Of a stretch of 16,060 nt of DNA, positions 8,305 to 15,198 are shown piece by piece. This DNA is from Flavobacteriales bacterium UBA6165. Its GTDB lineage: Bacteria > Bacteroidota > Bacteroidia > Flavobacteriales_D > Crocinitomicaceae. The notes under the pieces are model-generated. The model had not been told where the DNA came from and did not search any database. It saw nothing but the letters and a program-made list of their open reading frames with translations. The DNA lies in NCBI GenBank assembly GCA_002422285.1, contig DIUF01000093.1:1-16060 (forward strand), written 5' to 3'. Position 1 is the stretch's first letter, and each line of letters opens with the position of its first letter. The translations under genes and the position numbers were made by a program.

Positions 8305-9660
8305 CTAAGGATTCACGCGAATCCACTTGTATATGAATTGGCAATTCGCATATTCGGGCGAAATTCGGACAAATGCGTTCCCAATTTTTTCGTTCGCCCA
8401 TCGCTCTACTAACTCCTGTCTTTTTTTATTGAGCGCAGCATTTTGAATCATTTGATAATCATCTTCCATATTGGCTCTATGCGGGGCTGTCCTGCTTGTT
8501 AAGCGCACAATACGCACCCCTTGTTTGCTCTCCATTAAGTTGTCGTAAACGGATGGGGCAGAGACTTGATTCGGTTGTAATCCGCCAATAATTATGGCCA
8601 TCTGACGGTCTATTTGATTCAAATCTTCTAAATCCCAATAAGGTTCACCAGTGTATGGATTCGTTACACGACCATTATTGTTTTTTGTAGCTGCATCATT
8701 GGAATACAACATCACTGCCTGCTCCCATGATAATTCACCGCCTTTAATTCTCTTATGACATTCTTCAATTTTAGAAATTGCTTTATCAAACTCAGCATCA
8801 GAAACTTCGGGGATGAGTAATATGTGACGACAAGTATATGCGTCTCCTCGACGATTCTCGAGTTTCATGATGTGGTATCCAAATTGCGTTTCAAAAACCT
8901 GCGAAATCTCACCAACCTTTAAAGAGAAAGCCATGGCGTCAAATTCTTTCACCATTTGGCCCCGATATCCTTCAATCAAACCACCATCGGCACGTGAGCC
9001 GGGATCTTCGCTGTGTTTTACAGCCATAGAGTTGAAGGTAGCTTGCCCAGAAACAATTTGACGTCTGATGTCTTCAAGTTTACGTTTTGTTTTCTCCCTG
9101 TCGGCATCTGTAATTTGAGGATAAATAACGATTTGTTGGATTTCAACTCGCGCGTTGATATAAGGCAATGAATCTCTTGGAATGGCATTGAAAAAAGCAC
9201 GAACCTCACGGGGAGTTATACTGATCCCCTCGGTTATTCTTCGCTCCATTTCTTGTGCAATCATGCGATCTCGAATTATTTTTCTGAATTCATTTTTGAT
9301 TTGAAAAATCGATTTCCCGTAGAATTCTTCCAACTTTTCCCTGCCTCCAATTTGAGCTTCGAAATATCGGAGTCGTTGATCCAACTCAGCTTCAACTTGT
9401 TGTTCTGTCACCACAACGCTGTCTAATTCTGCCTGATGTAAGAGCAAATAGCTAAACATCAGTTCTTCCAATATATAGCAATCCATCTGCGGAGTGACTT
9501 CAACTTTTTCGGAAATCATCTGTAGTTTTTGGGCTTGCAAATCAGACAGCAAAATAACCTTATCGCCAATCTTTGCGATTACTTTATCGACAACTTGCAT
9601 TTGAGTAAAAGCCATCTGAGCGATGAAAACGCTAGCGAAAATGGTAATCAATCTTCTCAT
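8305..9660 (-). CDS. Periplasmic SurA-like protein with two parvulin domains
   Basis: This is a periplasmic outer-membrane-protein chaperone of the SurA type. The 451-residue product starts with a signal peptide (about 1-20). A SurA N-terminal helical domain follows at about 21-165 (VDKVIAKIGDKVILLSDL is the usual opening). Two parvulin domains then lie at about 171-268 and 276-390, followed by a short C-terminal helix and strand. The domain order matches SurA. In the first parvulin domain the usual first active-site His is Gln176 (RVEIQQIVIY), while the second is kept in FGYHIMKL. In the second domain the first His is kept (CRHILL), but the second position reads GVRIV. Both domains may therefore be poor isomerases and act mainly in binding. 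The start overlaps the lipoprotein gene upstream by 29 bases and gives a good signal peptide. Family is confident. Confidence 0.9.
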   Translation of the reverse strand: MRRLITIFASVFIAQMAFTQMQVVDKVIAKIGDKVILLSDLQAQKLQMISEKVEVTPQMDCYILEELMFSYLLLHQAELDSVVVTEQQVEAELDQRLRYFEAQIGGREKLEEFYGKSIFQIKNEFRKIIRDRMIAQEMERRITEGISITPREVRAFFNAIPRDSLPYINARVEIQQIVIYPQITDADREKTKRKLEDIRRQIVSGQATFNSMAVKHSEDPGSRADGGLIEGYRGQMVKEFDAMAFSLKVGEISQVFETQFGYHIMKLENRRGDAYTCRHILLIPEVSDAEFDKAISKIEECHKRIKGGELSWEQAVMLYSNDAATKNNNGRVTNPYTGEPYWDLEDLNQIDRQMAIIIGGLQPNQVSAPSVYDNLMESKQGVRIVRLTSRTAPHRANMEDDYQMIQNAALNKKRQELVERWANEKIGNAFVRISPEYANCQFIYKWIRVNP

Positions 9661-10465
9661 TATTCTTCAATTTAGTTTCGAAATGAGTCTTCGCCTTAGT
9701 GCGGAGCTCAAATTTTCTATTTAATATTATTCTTGACCTAATTCGTTCTTTCTCGTAGGTAAACGGAGAAGGTGTGTTTTTTAGTCTGTAATCCAAAATA
9801 TTTATGAAAAAGAAATAGCCATTCTCCTCAAACACTTTTTTAGTCTTATTGGTAACAAAACGTTCCACATCGATATAGTCAACGGGTAGCTCCTTCAAAA
9901 AATCCTCGAAAGAAATCCAATTGTCGCGATTGAAGTAGAATGAAGTAGCATATTGATTGGCATACTGAGTAATTTTTGAAGTGTCACTAGGCGTATTCAA
10001 GACAAACATCTTTCTCACCAATTCAATGTCAGGAGCAAGCGCTGGAACCTTAAGATACAGCAACTTAACAATATAGTCATTCAGTAAAAAATCTTGGATG
10101 TTATCTTGATAATATTTCTCCATCTCCGCGTCCTTCACCACTGTATCCAAGCGCGTTTCAATCCATTGATTTTCTAACTCAAAAAGAATCAACGAAGCCT
10201 TGTAATCGGTGGATCTCAGCTCAATCAAATTTTGTTTGTCCGTTGACAAACTATCCCAAAGAGAAAAAACCATTTGTGCATTGATCCAGGACTGAATAAC
10301 CTCATCGCGCTCCTCTGCACTATATTCAACCTTACCTAAAATAAGCGCAACGTCATCTTCATAAAGCGTATTGCCATCTACAGTAACCAAAGGCGTCCTG
10401 TTTCCGGAGCCACAAGACAACGAAAGACAAAACAACAATGGTATTCCAAGTACAAAACTACGCAA
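9632..10465 (-). CDS. SurA/PpiC-like lipoprotein without a catalytic parvulin domain
   Basis: The 277-residue product has a lipoprotein signal: basic MR, a hydrophobic stretch, then SLSC with the acylated cysteine likely at residue 18. The residues after the cysteine (GSGNR) lack the acidic export signal described for surface lipoproteins of some Bacteroidota, so it probably faces the periplasm. Residues about 26-130 resemble a SurA N-terminal domain (VTVDGNTLYEDDVALILG). Residues about 130-230 have the strand-helix-strand pattern of a parvulin but no GG motif or catalytic His. The tail TPSPFTYEKERIRSRIILNRK resembles the segment after a parvulin domain in related proteins. The only workable start is TTG, because an in-frame TGA lies two codons upstream and no ATG or GTG precedes the hydrophobic core. 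It sits 6 bases after the 648-residue parvulin gene. Function is inferred from context. Confidence 0.8.
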   Translation of the reverse strand: MRSFVLGIPLLFCLSLSCGSGNRTPLVTVDGNTLYEDDVALILGKVEYSAEERDEVIQSWINAQMVFSLWDSLSTDKQNLIELRSTDYKASLILFELENQWIETRLDTVVKDAEMEKYYQDNIQDFLLNDYIVKLLYLKVPALAPDIELVRKMFVLNTPSDTSKITQYANQYATSFYFNRDNWISFEDFLKELPVDYIDVERFVTNKTKKVFEENGYFFFINILDYRLKNTPSPFTYEKERIRSRIILNRKFELRTKAKTHFETKLKNNEKIDYHFR

Positions 10466-10471
10466 GTGTCA

Positions 10472-12418
10472 CTATTTACCTAAGTTGTAAAGCACATCTT
10501 CATTGATGACTACTTTGTATTTTGCAAGCAACTCACTCAACCATTGCTGCTCTAAGTACTGCTGATAAGCCGCTGTAACCGCCCCTCTGGTTTCATCCAA
10601 TTCCTTGTTTGATGCTTGAATAGACTCTTTGTTTACAACCACATAGAATTTACCCTTGTATTCAAAAATTTCATTTACCCCCAAAACAAACGAACGCCCT
10701 TTGAGATAATCCGTGTTATTGATTTCCAACTTTTGAGAACGCAAAATAACATTCAAAGCAGATTTACCATTCGCAATTTCAGAAACCTCTTTAGCTGTTT
10801 TACCTTGCTTGATAAGGCCCAAAACTTGAAGCGCGATTTCGCGTGAATCACAAACAAATACGTCAGCATCTATTCTATCACCCCATCGGAATTGCTCACG
10901 ATTGGCATCGAAGAAAGTTTTCAAGCCCGCTGTATCACGAAGTGCTTTGTTCCATACTTTATCATTCATAATTTCATACAAGAGTACGCCGTCATGATAT
11001 TCCGTCATTAATGCCTTGAACGCTGGATATTTTGTTTCCAATTGTGCTTCCTCATAAGCCAAAAGCTGCTCTCCAATAAAGTCATTGTACTTCATTATGA
11101 TAAACGACTTGGCGTCCATTTTAGCAGGAAGCGAAGTGAATCCAGACAAATAATCGGCGAAATCAGAGCGATTAAGTTCAACTGTGCTGAAGGTGAACAT
11201 TATTGGATTCTTTTTTGACTTGGCGAAGTTCCATTTACTGCCATCAAACTTTGCATTTTTGAAAAACCATTTCAACTGTTTTTTGCGGAAGTCTTTTAAA
11301 TTGTATTCCTTTTTCAGCTTTTCAATGAATGATTTCTGCGTAGCCAAAGCACGTTCATCTTTGTTCACACGCTGCTGGATTTCTTTTTCTAAAACATCGA
11401 ATGGCTCAATTCCTTTGACATCAATGCGTCTGATAATATGCCATCCATAAGCCGTTTTCACAGGTTTCGAATAAGCCCCGTTTGTTGAAATCGAAAATGC
11501 GGCATCCTCAAATTCCGGAACCATTCTTTGGCGACTTCCTGTGCCAAATTCTGGCAAGCGCCCACCAGTATTTCTTGAGTTGTAGTCCTCAGAATACTTC
11601 ATAACCAATTCTTCCCACGACTCACCATTCATCAAACGCTCATAAATTTCGTTGATACGTTTTTCTGCATTAGCTTGAGCATCAGCGTCAGCGTCTTGTT
11701 TTACAACAATCATCAAATGTGCGGCAGTGATTATACCACGAGCAGGACGTTTGTCATGAACTTTAACCAAATGATAACCAAAACGAGTGCGAATAGGCAT
11801 ACTCACCTGACCAACAGCAGTGTTATAGGCTGCTGATTCAAAAGGATAGACCATTTGGAAAGCAGAAAAATAACCCAAAGCACCACCATTACTGCGAACA
11901 GATTCATCTTCAGAACCACCTTTTCCACGAGCCACTTCAGCAAAATCCTCACCTTTTAATATTCTCTTGCGAAGCTCTAAAGCTCGATTATACGCAGCCA
12001 AAGTATCTACTGGTGACGCATCATCTGCAACGCGAATCAAAATATGACTCGCACTTACTTCAAAGCGCATTCTGTCATAACCCTCGCGCACCAAAGCTTT
12101 GTTTTTTGCTGAATCAATGAGATATGGCATGGCCAATTGACGGCGATACCCATCCAATTCATTGCGCAACTTTGGAATAGAGTCGTAGCCTAAATTTTCT
12201 GCTTCTATTACTTTTAATTTGAACTTCTTGAACAAATCCATATACTCATCCAATGAAGCTTTGTCGAACTTTGGGTTGGGATTGTTTTTCAAATAAATCT
12301 GTAAAAACTCAGAACGCGTTACTGCCCGGTCACCAACATACATCAAAACAGGGTCTTGTTGAGCGTAGGTAATTACTGCTGTAAAAAGCGAAAAAAATAA
12401 AACGAGTTGTTTTCTCAT
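10472..12418 (-). CDS. Periplasmic multi-parvulin peptidyl-prolyl isomerase (SurA/PpiC-like)
   Basis: The 648-residue product has a signal peptide (about 1-19, ending TYAQQ), a SurA-type N-terminal helical region to about 120, and two parvulin domains at about 122-223 and 231-334. Both domains keep the expected histidines: SASHILI and FGYHLVKV in the first, TAAHLMI and YGWHIIRR in the second. Each also has a GG motif (NGGALGYFS; TGGRLPEFGTG). It is therefore the best candidate for an active isomerase in the cluster. The remaining 300 residues are long for a SurA. Residues about 515-600 have a parvulin-like strand pattern (RIDADVFVCD to GKFYVVVNKE) without catalytic residues, and the protein ends in a helix. 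It starts 23 bases after guaB with no promoter seen between them, so it is probably co-transcribed with guaB. Likely role: folding or delivery of outer-membrane proteins. Confidence 0.9.
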   Translation of the reverse strand: MRKQLVLFFSLFTAVITYAQQDPVLMYVGDRAVTRSEFLQIYLKNNPNPKFDKASLDEYMDLFKKFKLKVIEAENLGYDSIPKLRNELDGYRRQLAMPYLIDSAKNKALVREGYDRMRFEVSASHILIRVADDASPVDTLAAYNRALELRKRILKGEDFAEVARGKGGSEDESVRSNGGALGYFSAFQMVYPFESAAYNTAVGQVSMPIRTRFGYHLVKVHDKRPARGIITAAHLMIVVKQDADADAQANAEKRINEIYERLMNGESWEELVMKYSEDYNSRNTGGRLPEFGTGSRQRMVPEFEDAAFSISTNGAYSKPVKTAYGWHIIRRIDVKGIEPFDVLEKEIQQRVNKDERALATQKSFIEKLKKEYNLKDFRKKQLKWFFKNAKFDGSKWNFAKSKKNPIMFTFSTVELNRSDFADYLSGFTSLPAKMDAKSFIIMKYNDFIGEQLLAYEEAQLETKYPAFKALMTEYHDGVLLYEIMNDKVWNKALRDTAGLKTFFDANREQFRWGDRIDADVFVCDSREIALQVLGLIKQGKTAKEVSEIANGKSALNVILRSQKLEINNTDYLKGRSFVLGVNEIFEYKGKFYVVVNKESIQASNKELDETRGAVTAAYQQYLEQQWLSELLAKYKVVINEDVLYNLGK

Positions 12419-12441
12419 GGTAAATATAGATTTGGTTAAAT

Positions 12442-13914
12442 TTATTTGATACTGTAATTGGGTGCTTCACGTGTGATTGTCACATCGTGTGGATGTGATT
12501 CAGTCATTCCAGCATTGGTAATGCGCACCATTCTGGCACCTTTAAGTTTTTCGATGGTTGGAGCACCGCAATAGCCCATACCTGCTTTCAAGCCACCGAT
12601 AATTTGATACATAACTTCGTATAACTTTCCTTTATACGGTACGCGACCTGAAATTCCTTCAGGCACCAATTTCGCCACATCATCTTCATCATCTTGAAAA
12701 TATCGGTCTTTAGAGCCTTTTTGCATGGCTTCCAAAGAACCCATGCCACGATAAGATTTGAATTTTCTTCCTTGATAAATAATTGTTTCACCTGGAGACT
12801 CCTCCGTGCCTGCAAACATTGAGCCCAACATGATAGAATCTGCGCCAACCGCAATAGCTTTCACGATGTCGCCGGTGTATCTAATTCCTCCATCAGCAAT
12901 AACTGGCACACCCGAACCTTCAATAGCGCGAGCTACATCATTGATGGCCGTCAATTGAGGTACGCCAACACCTGCAATGATGCGTGTTGTACAAATCGAC
13001 CCAGGACCGATACCCACTTTCACAGCATCGGCACCAGCAGCCACCAAATATCTCGCAGCTTCAGCAGTAGCAATATTCCCTACTACCACATCCAATTCTG
13101 GATATTTGTGTTTTACAGCTTTCAATTTCTCAACAACTCCTTGCGTGTGTCCGTGTGCTGTATCAATTACAACTGCATCAACACCAGCTTCTACAAGAGC
13201 ATCTACGCGATCAACAGTATCTGCGGTTACGCCAACAGCGGCAGCAACTCGCAAACGTCCAAATTTGTCTTTACAAGAGTCAGGATGCTTGCGCACTTTG
13301 ATAATATCCTTGTAGGTTATCAGACCAACCAATTTAAAATCGTTGTTGACTACTGGTAGTTTTTCAATTTTATATTCTTGCAGAATTTGTTCGGCTTGTT
13401 TCAAATCAATGCCATCTTTCGTTGTCACCAGATTATCTTTGGTCATAATTTCGGCCACCAAACGATTCACGTTTTTCTCAAAGCGCAAATCTCTGTTGGT
13501 TATGATACCAATAAGCGTTCCCATGTCATTCACCACAGGAATACCTCCAATTTTGTTTTCCTTCATCAAGCGCAAGGCATCACCAACCACAGCAATTTCA
13601 GTTAATGTAATCGGGTCGAGAATCATACCGCTTTCTGAACGCTTCACTTTTCTCACCTCTCGGGCTTGATCTTCAATAGACATATTTTTATGAATCACAC
13701 CAATGCCGCCTTGTTGGGCAATTGCAATAGCCAACTCAGACTCCGTAACGGTGTCCATCGCAGCAGAAATAATTGGCGCTTTGAGTTCTATGTTTCTGGT
13801 AAATCGAGTGTTTAACTTGGTGTCTTTGGGCAGCACCTCAGAATAGGCGGGCACCATGAGAACGTCATCATACGTCAATCCTTCAGGAATCTCAGAAATA
13901 TCTTGTAACGACAT
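12442..13914 (-). CDS. guaB: Inosine-5'-monophosphate dehydrogenase
   Basis: GuaB oxidises IMP to XMP with NAD+, the first committed step of GMP synthesis. The 490-residue product is of standard length for the CBS-containing form. The N-terminal barrel part has LTYDDVLMVPAYS at about 13-25. Two CBS domains lie at about 95-150 and 157-210. The catalytic loop is GPGSICTTR with Cys308. Other landmarks are DTAHGH at 251-256, DGGIR at 341-345, the mobile-flap Arg-Tyr pair in GRVPYKG (Arg424, Tyr427) and GYCGAPTIEKLKG at about 447-459. It consumes IMP, the product of PurH encoded at the left end of the window, though the two genes are 11 kb apart on opposite strands. It has a good promoter candidate upstream and appears to head the guaB-chaperone-moxR transcript. 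Very confident. Confidence 0.98.
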   Translation of the reverse strand: MSLQDISEIPEGLTYDDVLMVPAYSEVLPKDTKLNTRFTRNIELKAPIISAAMDTVTESELAIAIAQQGGIGVIHKNMSIEDQAREVRKVKRSESGMILDPITLTEIAVVGDALRLMKENKIGGIPVVNDMGTLIGIITNRDLRFEKNVNRLVAEIMTKDNLVTTKDGIDLKQAEQILQEYKIEKLPVVNNDFKLVGLITYKDIIKVRKHPDSCKDKFGRLRVAAAVGVTADTVDRVDALVEAGVDAVVIDTAHGHTQGVVEKLKAVKHKYPELDVVVGNIATAEAARYLVAAGADAVKVGIGPGSICTTRIIAGVGVPQLTAINDVARAIEGSGVPVIADGGIRYTGDIVKAIAVGADSIMLGSMFAGTEESPGETIIYQGRKFKSYRGMGSLEAMQKGSKDRYFQDDEDDVAKLVPEGISGRVPYKGKLYEVMYQIIGGLKAGMGYCGAPTIEKLKGARMVRITNAGMTESHPHDVTITREAPNYSIK

Positions 13915-13942
13915 ATAAAAATGAATTTGTATAAAATTCGCG

Positions 13943-13978
13943 CAAAGTTAATATTTTCAAGTGAAATTCAATACAAAA
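13943..13978 (-). promoter_or_regulatory. Likely guaB promoter
   Basis: On the minus strand a TTTTG box (13974-13978) is followed by TAACTTTG (13943-13950), a perfect TAnnTTTG -7 element, with a 23-base spacer. A second TTG (13969-13971) would give 18 bases. The -7 element lies 28 bases before the guaB ATG. Spacings of about 17-23 bases are accepted for Flavobacterium-type promoters. This is the best promoter candidate in the window. Confidence 0.6.
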
Positions 13979-14076
13979 GAGGGGACAACTATTCTCCGTA
14001 GAACTTTATTAATTCTATTTCAAGAATAAAAGCGCTAAATAAATGTTAATCACACAATTTAATCCTTGTACCCGCG

Positions 14077-14084
14077 TATATTTG
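14077..14084 (+). promoter_or_regulatory. -7-like element before the secreted protein gene
   Basis: TATATTTG matches TAnnTTTG and lies 18 bases before the ATG at 14103, so the transcript would have a very short leader. No -33 box is visible at normal spacing. The 188-bp gap 13915-14102 thus appears to hold divergent promoters for guaB and this gene, and I see nothing else in it. Confidence 0.4.
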
Positions 14085-14102
14085 TCTATCTAAATTTTAT
14101 GC

Positions 14103-14753
14103 ATGAAAATTCCCTTTCTCTCCCTTATTCTTGTTTTTCAATTGGGCATTGTTGCATCCCAGAACAACAGTAGCTCACAAGACACACTTCAAAAGCGTTT
14201 GGTCCAGCTCACGGGCATTGTTTTGGGTTCCGATAGTTTGAATAATTTACCCTTCACAACGGTGTATGACAAAACGACCCAACGCGGAACAATTACAGAT
14301 TATTACGGCTATTTTGCTTTAGTTGCACATCCTGGTGACACCTTGATTTTTAGACAATTGGGCTACAAAGCAGCCTCTTATATTGTGCCGATGGATATTC
14401 CCATATTCGGCAATGCTTTAATTCAATTGATGGATGTGGACACGCTCTACACCAAACCAGTGACTGTTTATCCTTGGCCATCACGTGAAGAGTTTGCCTA
14501 TGCTTTCGTGAATTTAGAATTGGAGTATGAGGACGAAATTCGTCGGGCGCAAAGACAATTGAGTGGCGAAAGTTTGAACCAAATTGCCATGCGCGTTCAA
14601 GGTGATTCTGGTTTGGCTTTCAGTGCTTTGGAACAACAACGATTGAGTCAGCTTTATACAAGGGGACAAATTCCTGCCAACAATTTGTTTAACCCTGTGG
14701 CGTGGATGCAGTTTGTGGATGCGTGGAAAGCTGGGAAGCTTAAGCGGGAGTAA
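14103..14753 (+). CDS. Secreted protein with carboxypeptidase-regulatory-like domain
   Basis: The 216-residue product begins with a clear signal peptide (MKIPFLSLILVFQLGIVAS, about 1-19) and lacks a lipobox cysteine. Residues about 34-100 form a small beta-sandwich of the carboxypeptidase-regulatory-like type. The pattern VQLTGIVLGSDSLNNLPFTT, followed by RGTITDYYGYFALVAHPGDT and LIFRQLGYK, is the usual signature, also found at the N-terminus of TonB-dependent receptors. The remaining 115 residues are mostly polar and helical (EDEIRRAQRQLSGESLNQIA), with no domain that I recognise. The protein is too short to be a receptor and shows no beta-barrel or C-terminal sorting domain, so it is probably a free periplasmic or outer-membrane-associated protein of unknown role. 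It is divergent from guaB. The REP-bearing element begins 9 bases after its stop. Confidence 0.85.
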   Translation: MKIPFLSLILVFQLGIVASQNNSSSQDTLQKRLVQLTGIVLGSDSLNNLPFTTVYDKTTQRGTITDYYGYFALVAHPGDTLIFRQLGYKAASYIVPMDIPIFGNALIQLMDVDTLYTKPVTVYPWPSREEFAYAFVNLELEYEDEIRRAQRQLSGESLNQIAMRVQGDSGLAFSALEQQRLSQLYTRGQIPANNLFNPVAWMQFVDAWKAGKLKRE

Positions 14754-14762
14754 GTTTTAAAA

Positions 14763-14777
14763 AATTGGGTTACCAAG
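14763..14777 (+). repeat. Left terminal inverted repeat
   Basis: AATTGGGTTACCAAG, exactly matched in reverse complement at 15147-15161. The following bases (CTA against TTA) match only partly, so the exact repeat is 15 bp. Confidence 0.85.
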
Positions 14778-14787
14778 CTAAGTAGCG

Positions 14788-14825
14788 ATCCTAAAAAACA
14801 GAGGTTTATTTCAGTTTTTGAGGAT
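14788..14825. repeat. Imperfect AT-rich hairpin inside the element
   Basis: ATCCTAAAAAACAG pairs with CAGTTTTTGAGGAT with two mismatches across a 10-base loop. GTAG sits just before it (14782-14785), as in the two REP units, so it may be a decayed third unit. Confidence 0.5.
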
Positions 14826-14864
14826 TCAATTCTTAATAAAAAAATTTGTTACTATCAGATAGAA

Positions 14865-14919
14865 GTCCTGTAAGGACGGCACTATTGTAGCATCGGGTCG
14901 AGGTCACGAAGACCCGATG
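14865..14919 (+). repeat. Left REP-like unit with GTAG head
   Basis: A small hairpin GTCCT-GTA-AGGAC (14865-14877) is followed by the tetranucleotide GTAG (14887-14890). Directly after it comes a 9-bp stem hairpin, CATCGGGTC and GACCCGATG, with an 11-base loop. A GTAG or GGAG head next to a hairpin is the hallmark of REP sequences. Confidence 0.7.
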
Positions 14920-14939
14920 TTATTGAATTGCAGCCGAAA

Positions 14940-14988
14940 CCCGATTCCCGCCCCACACAAGCTTCGCTTGTGTGGGGCGGGAATCGGG
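14940..14988. repeat. Central hairpin with perfect 23-bp GC-rich stem
   Basis: Positions 14940-14962 are perfectly complementary to 14966-14988, leaving a loop of only TTC. The stem is markedly richer in GC than the surrounding DNA. No T-run follows on either strand, so it is not a standard terminator. Its uninterrupted pairing suggests recent origin or selection for structure. Confidence 0.9.
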
Positions 14989-14990
14989 AA

Positions 14991-15068
14991 CGATCGCGTT
15001 GCCATTTCCACGATGGACTTGCGTCCATCGCTACAAATATACCGTCCCTTCAGGACTGAATGCGATCG
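14991..15068 (-). repeat. Right REP-like unit, inverted, enclosed by CGATCGC / GCGATCG
   Basis: Read on the minus strand: GTCCT-GAA-GGGAC (15044-15056, with one G-T wobble), then GTAG (15031-15034), then an 8-bp stem hairpin CGATGGAC-GCAA-GTCCATCG (15011-15030). It has the same order of parts as the left unit. A 7-bp inverted pair, CGATCGC (14991-14997) and GCGATCG (15062-15068), encloses it; the left unit has no such pair. Confidence 0.7.
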
Positions 15069-15146
15069 AAAATTAAAGGAAGATAAGCCATTGAATGAAA
15101 GTACTAAACACCTAATTTGTTTTGTTTTTAGTAATTTGCCCTCTAA

Positions 15147-15161
15147 CTTGGTAACCCAATT
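15147..15161 (-). repeat. Right terminal inverted repeat
   Basis: CTTGGTAACCCAATT, the exact reverse complement of the left end at 14763-14777. It lies just outside the terminator-like hairpin of the minus-strand gene that follows. Confidence 0.85.
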
Positions 15162-15198
15162 AAAAAATATTACTGAACTGTAAAATCAATTTACAGTT
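15162..15198 (-). terminator. Terminator-like hairpin at the end of the minus-strand gene
   Basis: On the minus strand AACTGTAAA and TTTACAGTT form a 9-bp stem (15176-15198) with a 5-base loop. About seven bases later comes a run of six T (15162-15167). The stop codon lies inside the stem. The stem is AT-rich, so the terminator is probably weak, but its position and T-run fit. Confidence 0.5.

Larger units (their letters stand above)
14763..15161. mobile_element. REP-bearing non-autonomous element with 15-bp terminal inverted repeats
   Basis: This gene-free stretch is bounded by AATTGGGTTACCAAG and its exact reverse complement. Inside, in order, are an imperfect AT-rich hairpin, a REP-like unit with a GTAG head, a central hairpin with a perfect 23-bp stem, and a second REP-like unit in inverted orientation. 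The two inner units share the same order of parts when one is read on the opposite strand (AGTCCTGWARGGACGG, then roughly 9 bases to TGTAGC, then a hairpin), so the element is an imperfect large palindrome. It encodes no credible protein. TAAAAA flanks both ends if the repeat is taken as 14 bp, a possible but low-complexity target duplication. It lies between the 3' ends of two convergent genes. REPs with GTAG heads are known substrates of RAYT transposases in other bacteria; that link is inference here. Confidence 0.75.

Noticed and set aside
14763..15161. CRISPR array or toxin-antitoxin locus in the gene-free stretch
   Set aside because: The repeats are inverted and few, with no regular direct repeats and spacers, and there is no credible small ORF pair.
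14917..15183. An 88-codon open frame on the plus strand across the repeat element
   Set aside because: It starts on a non-ATG codon and runs straight through the central hairpin and the inverted REP unit, so its sequence is set by repeat structure. It shows no coding character.
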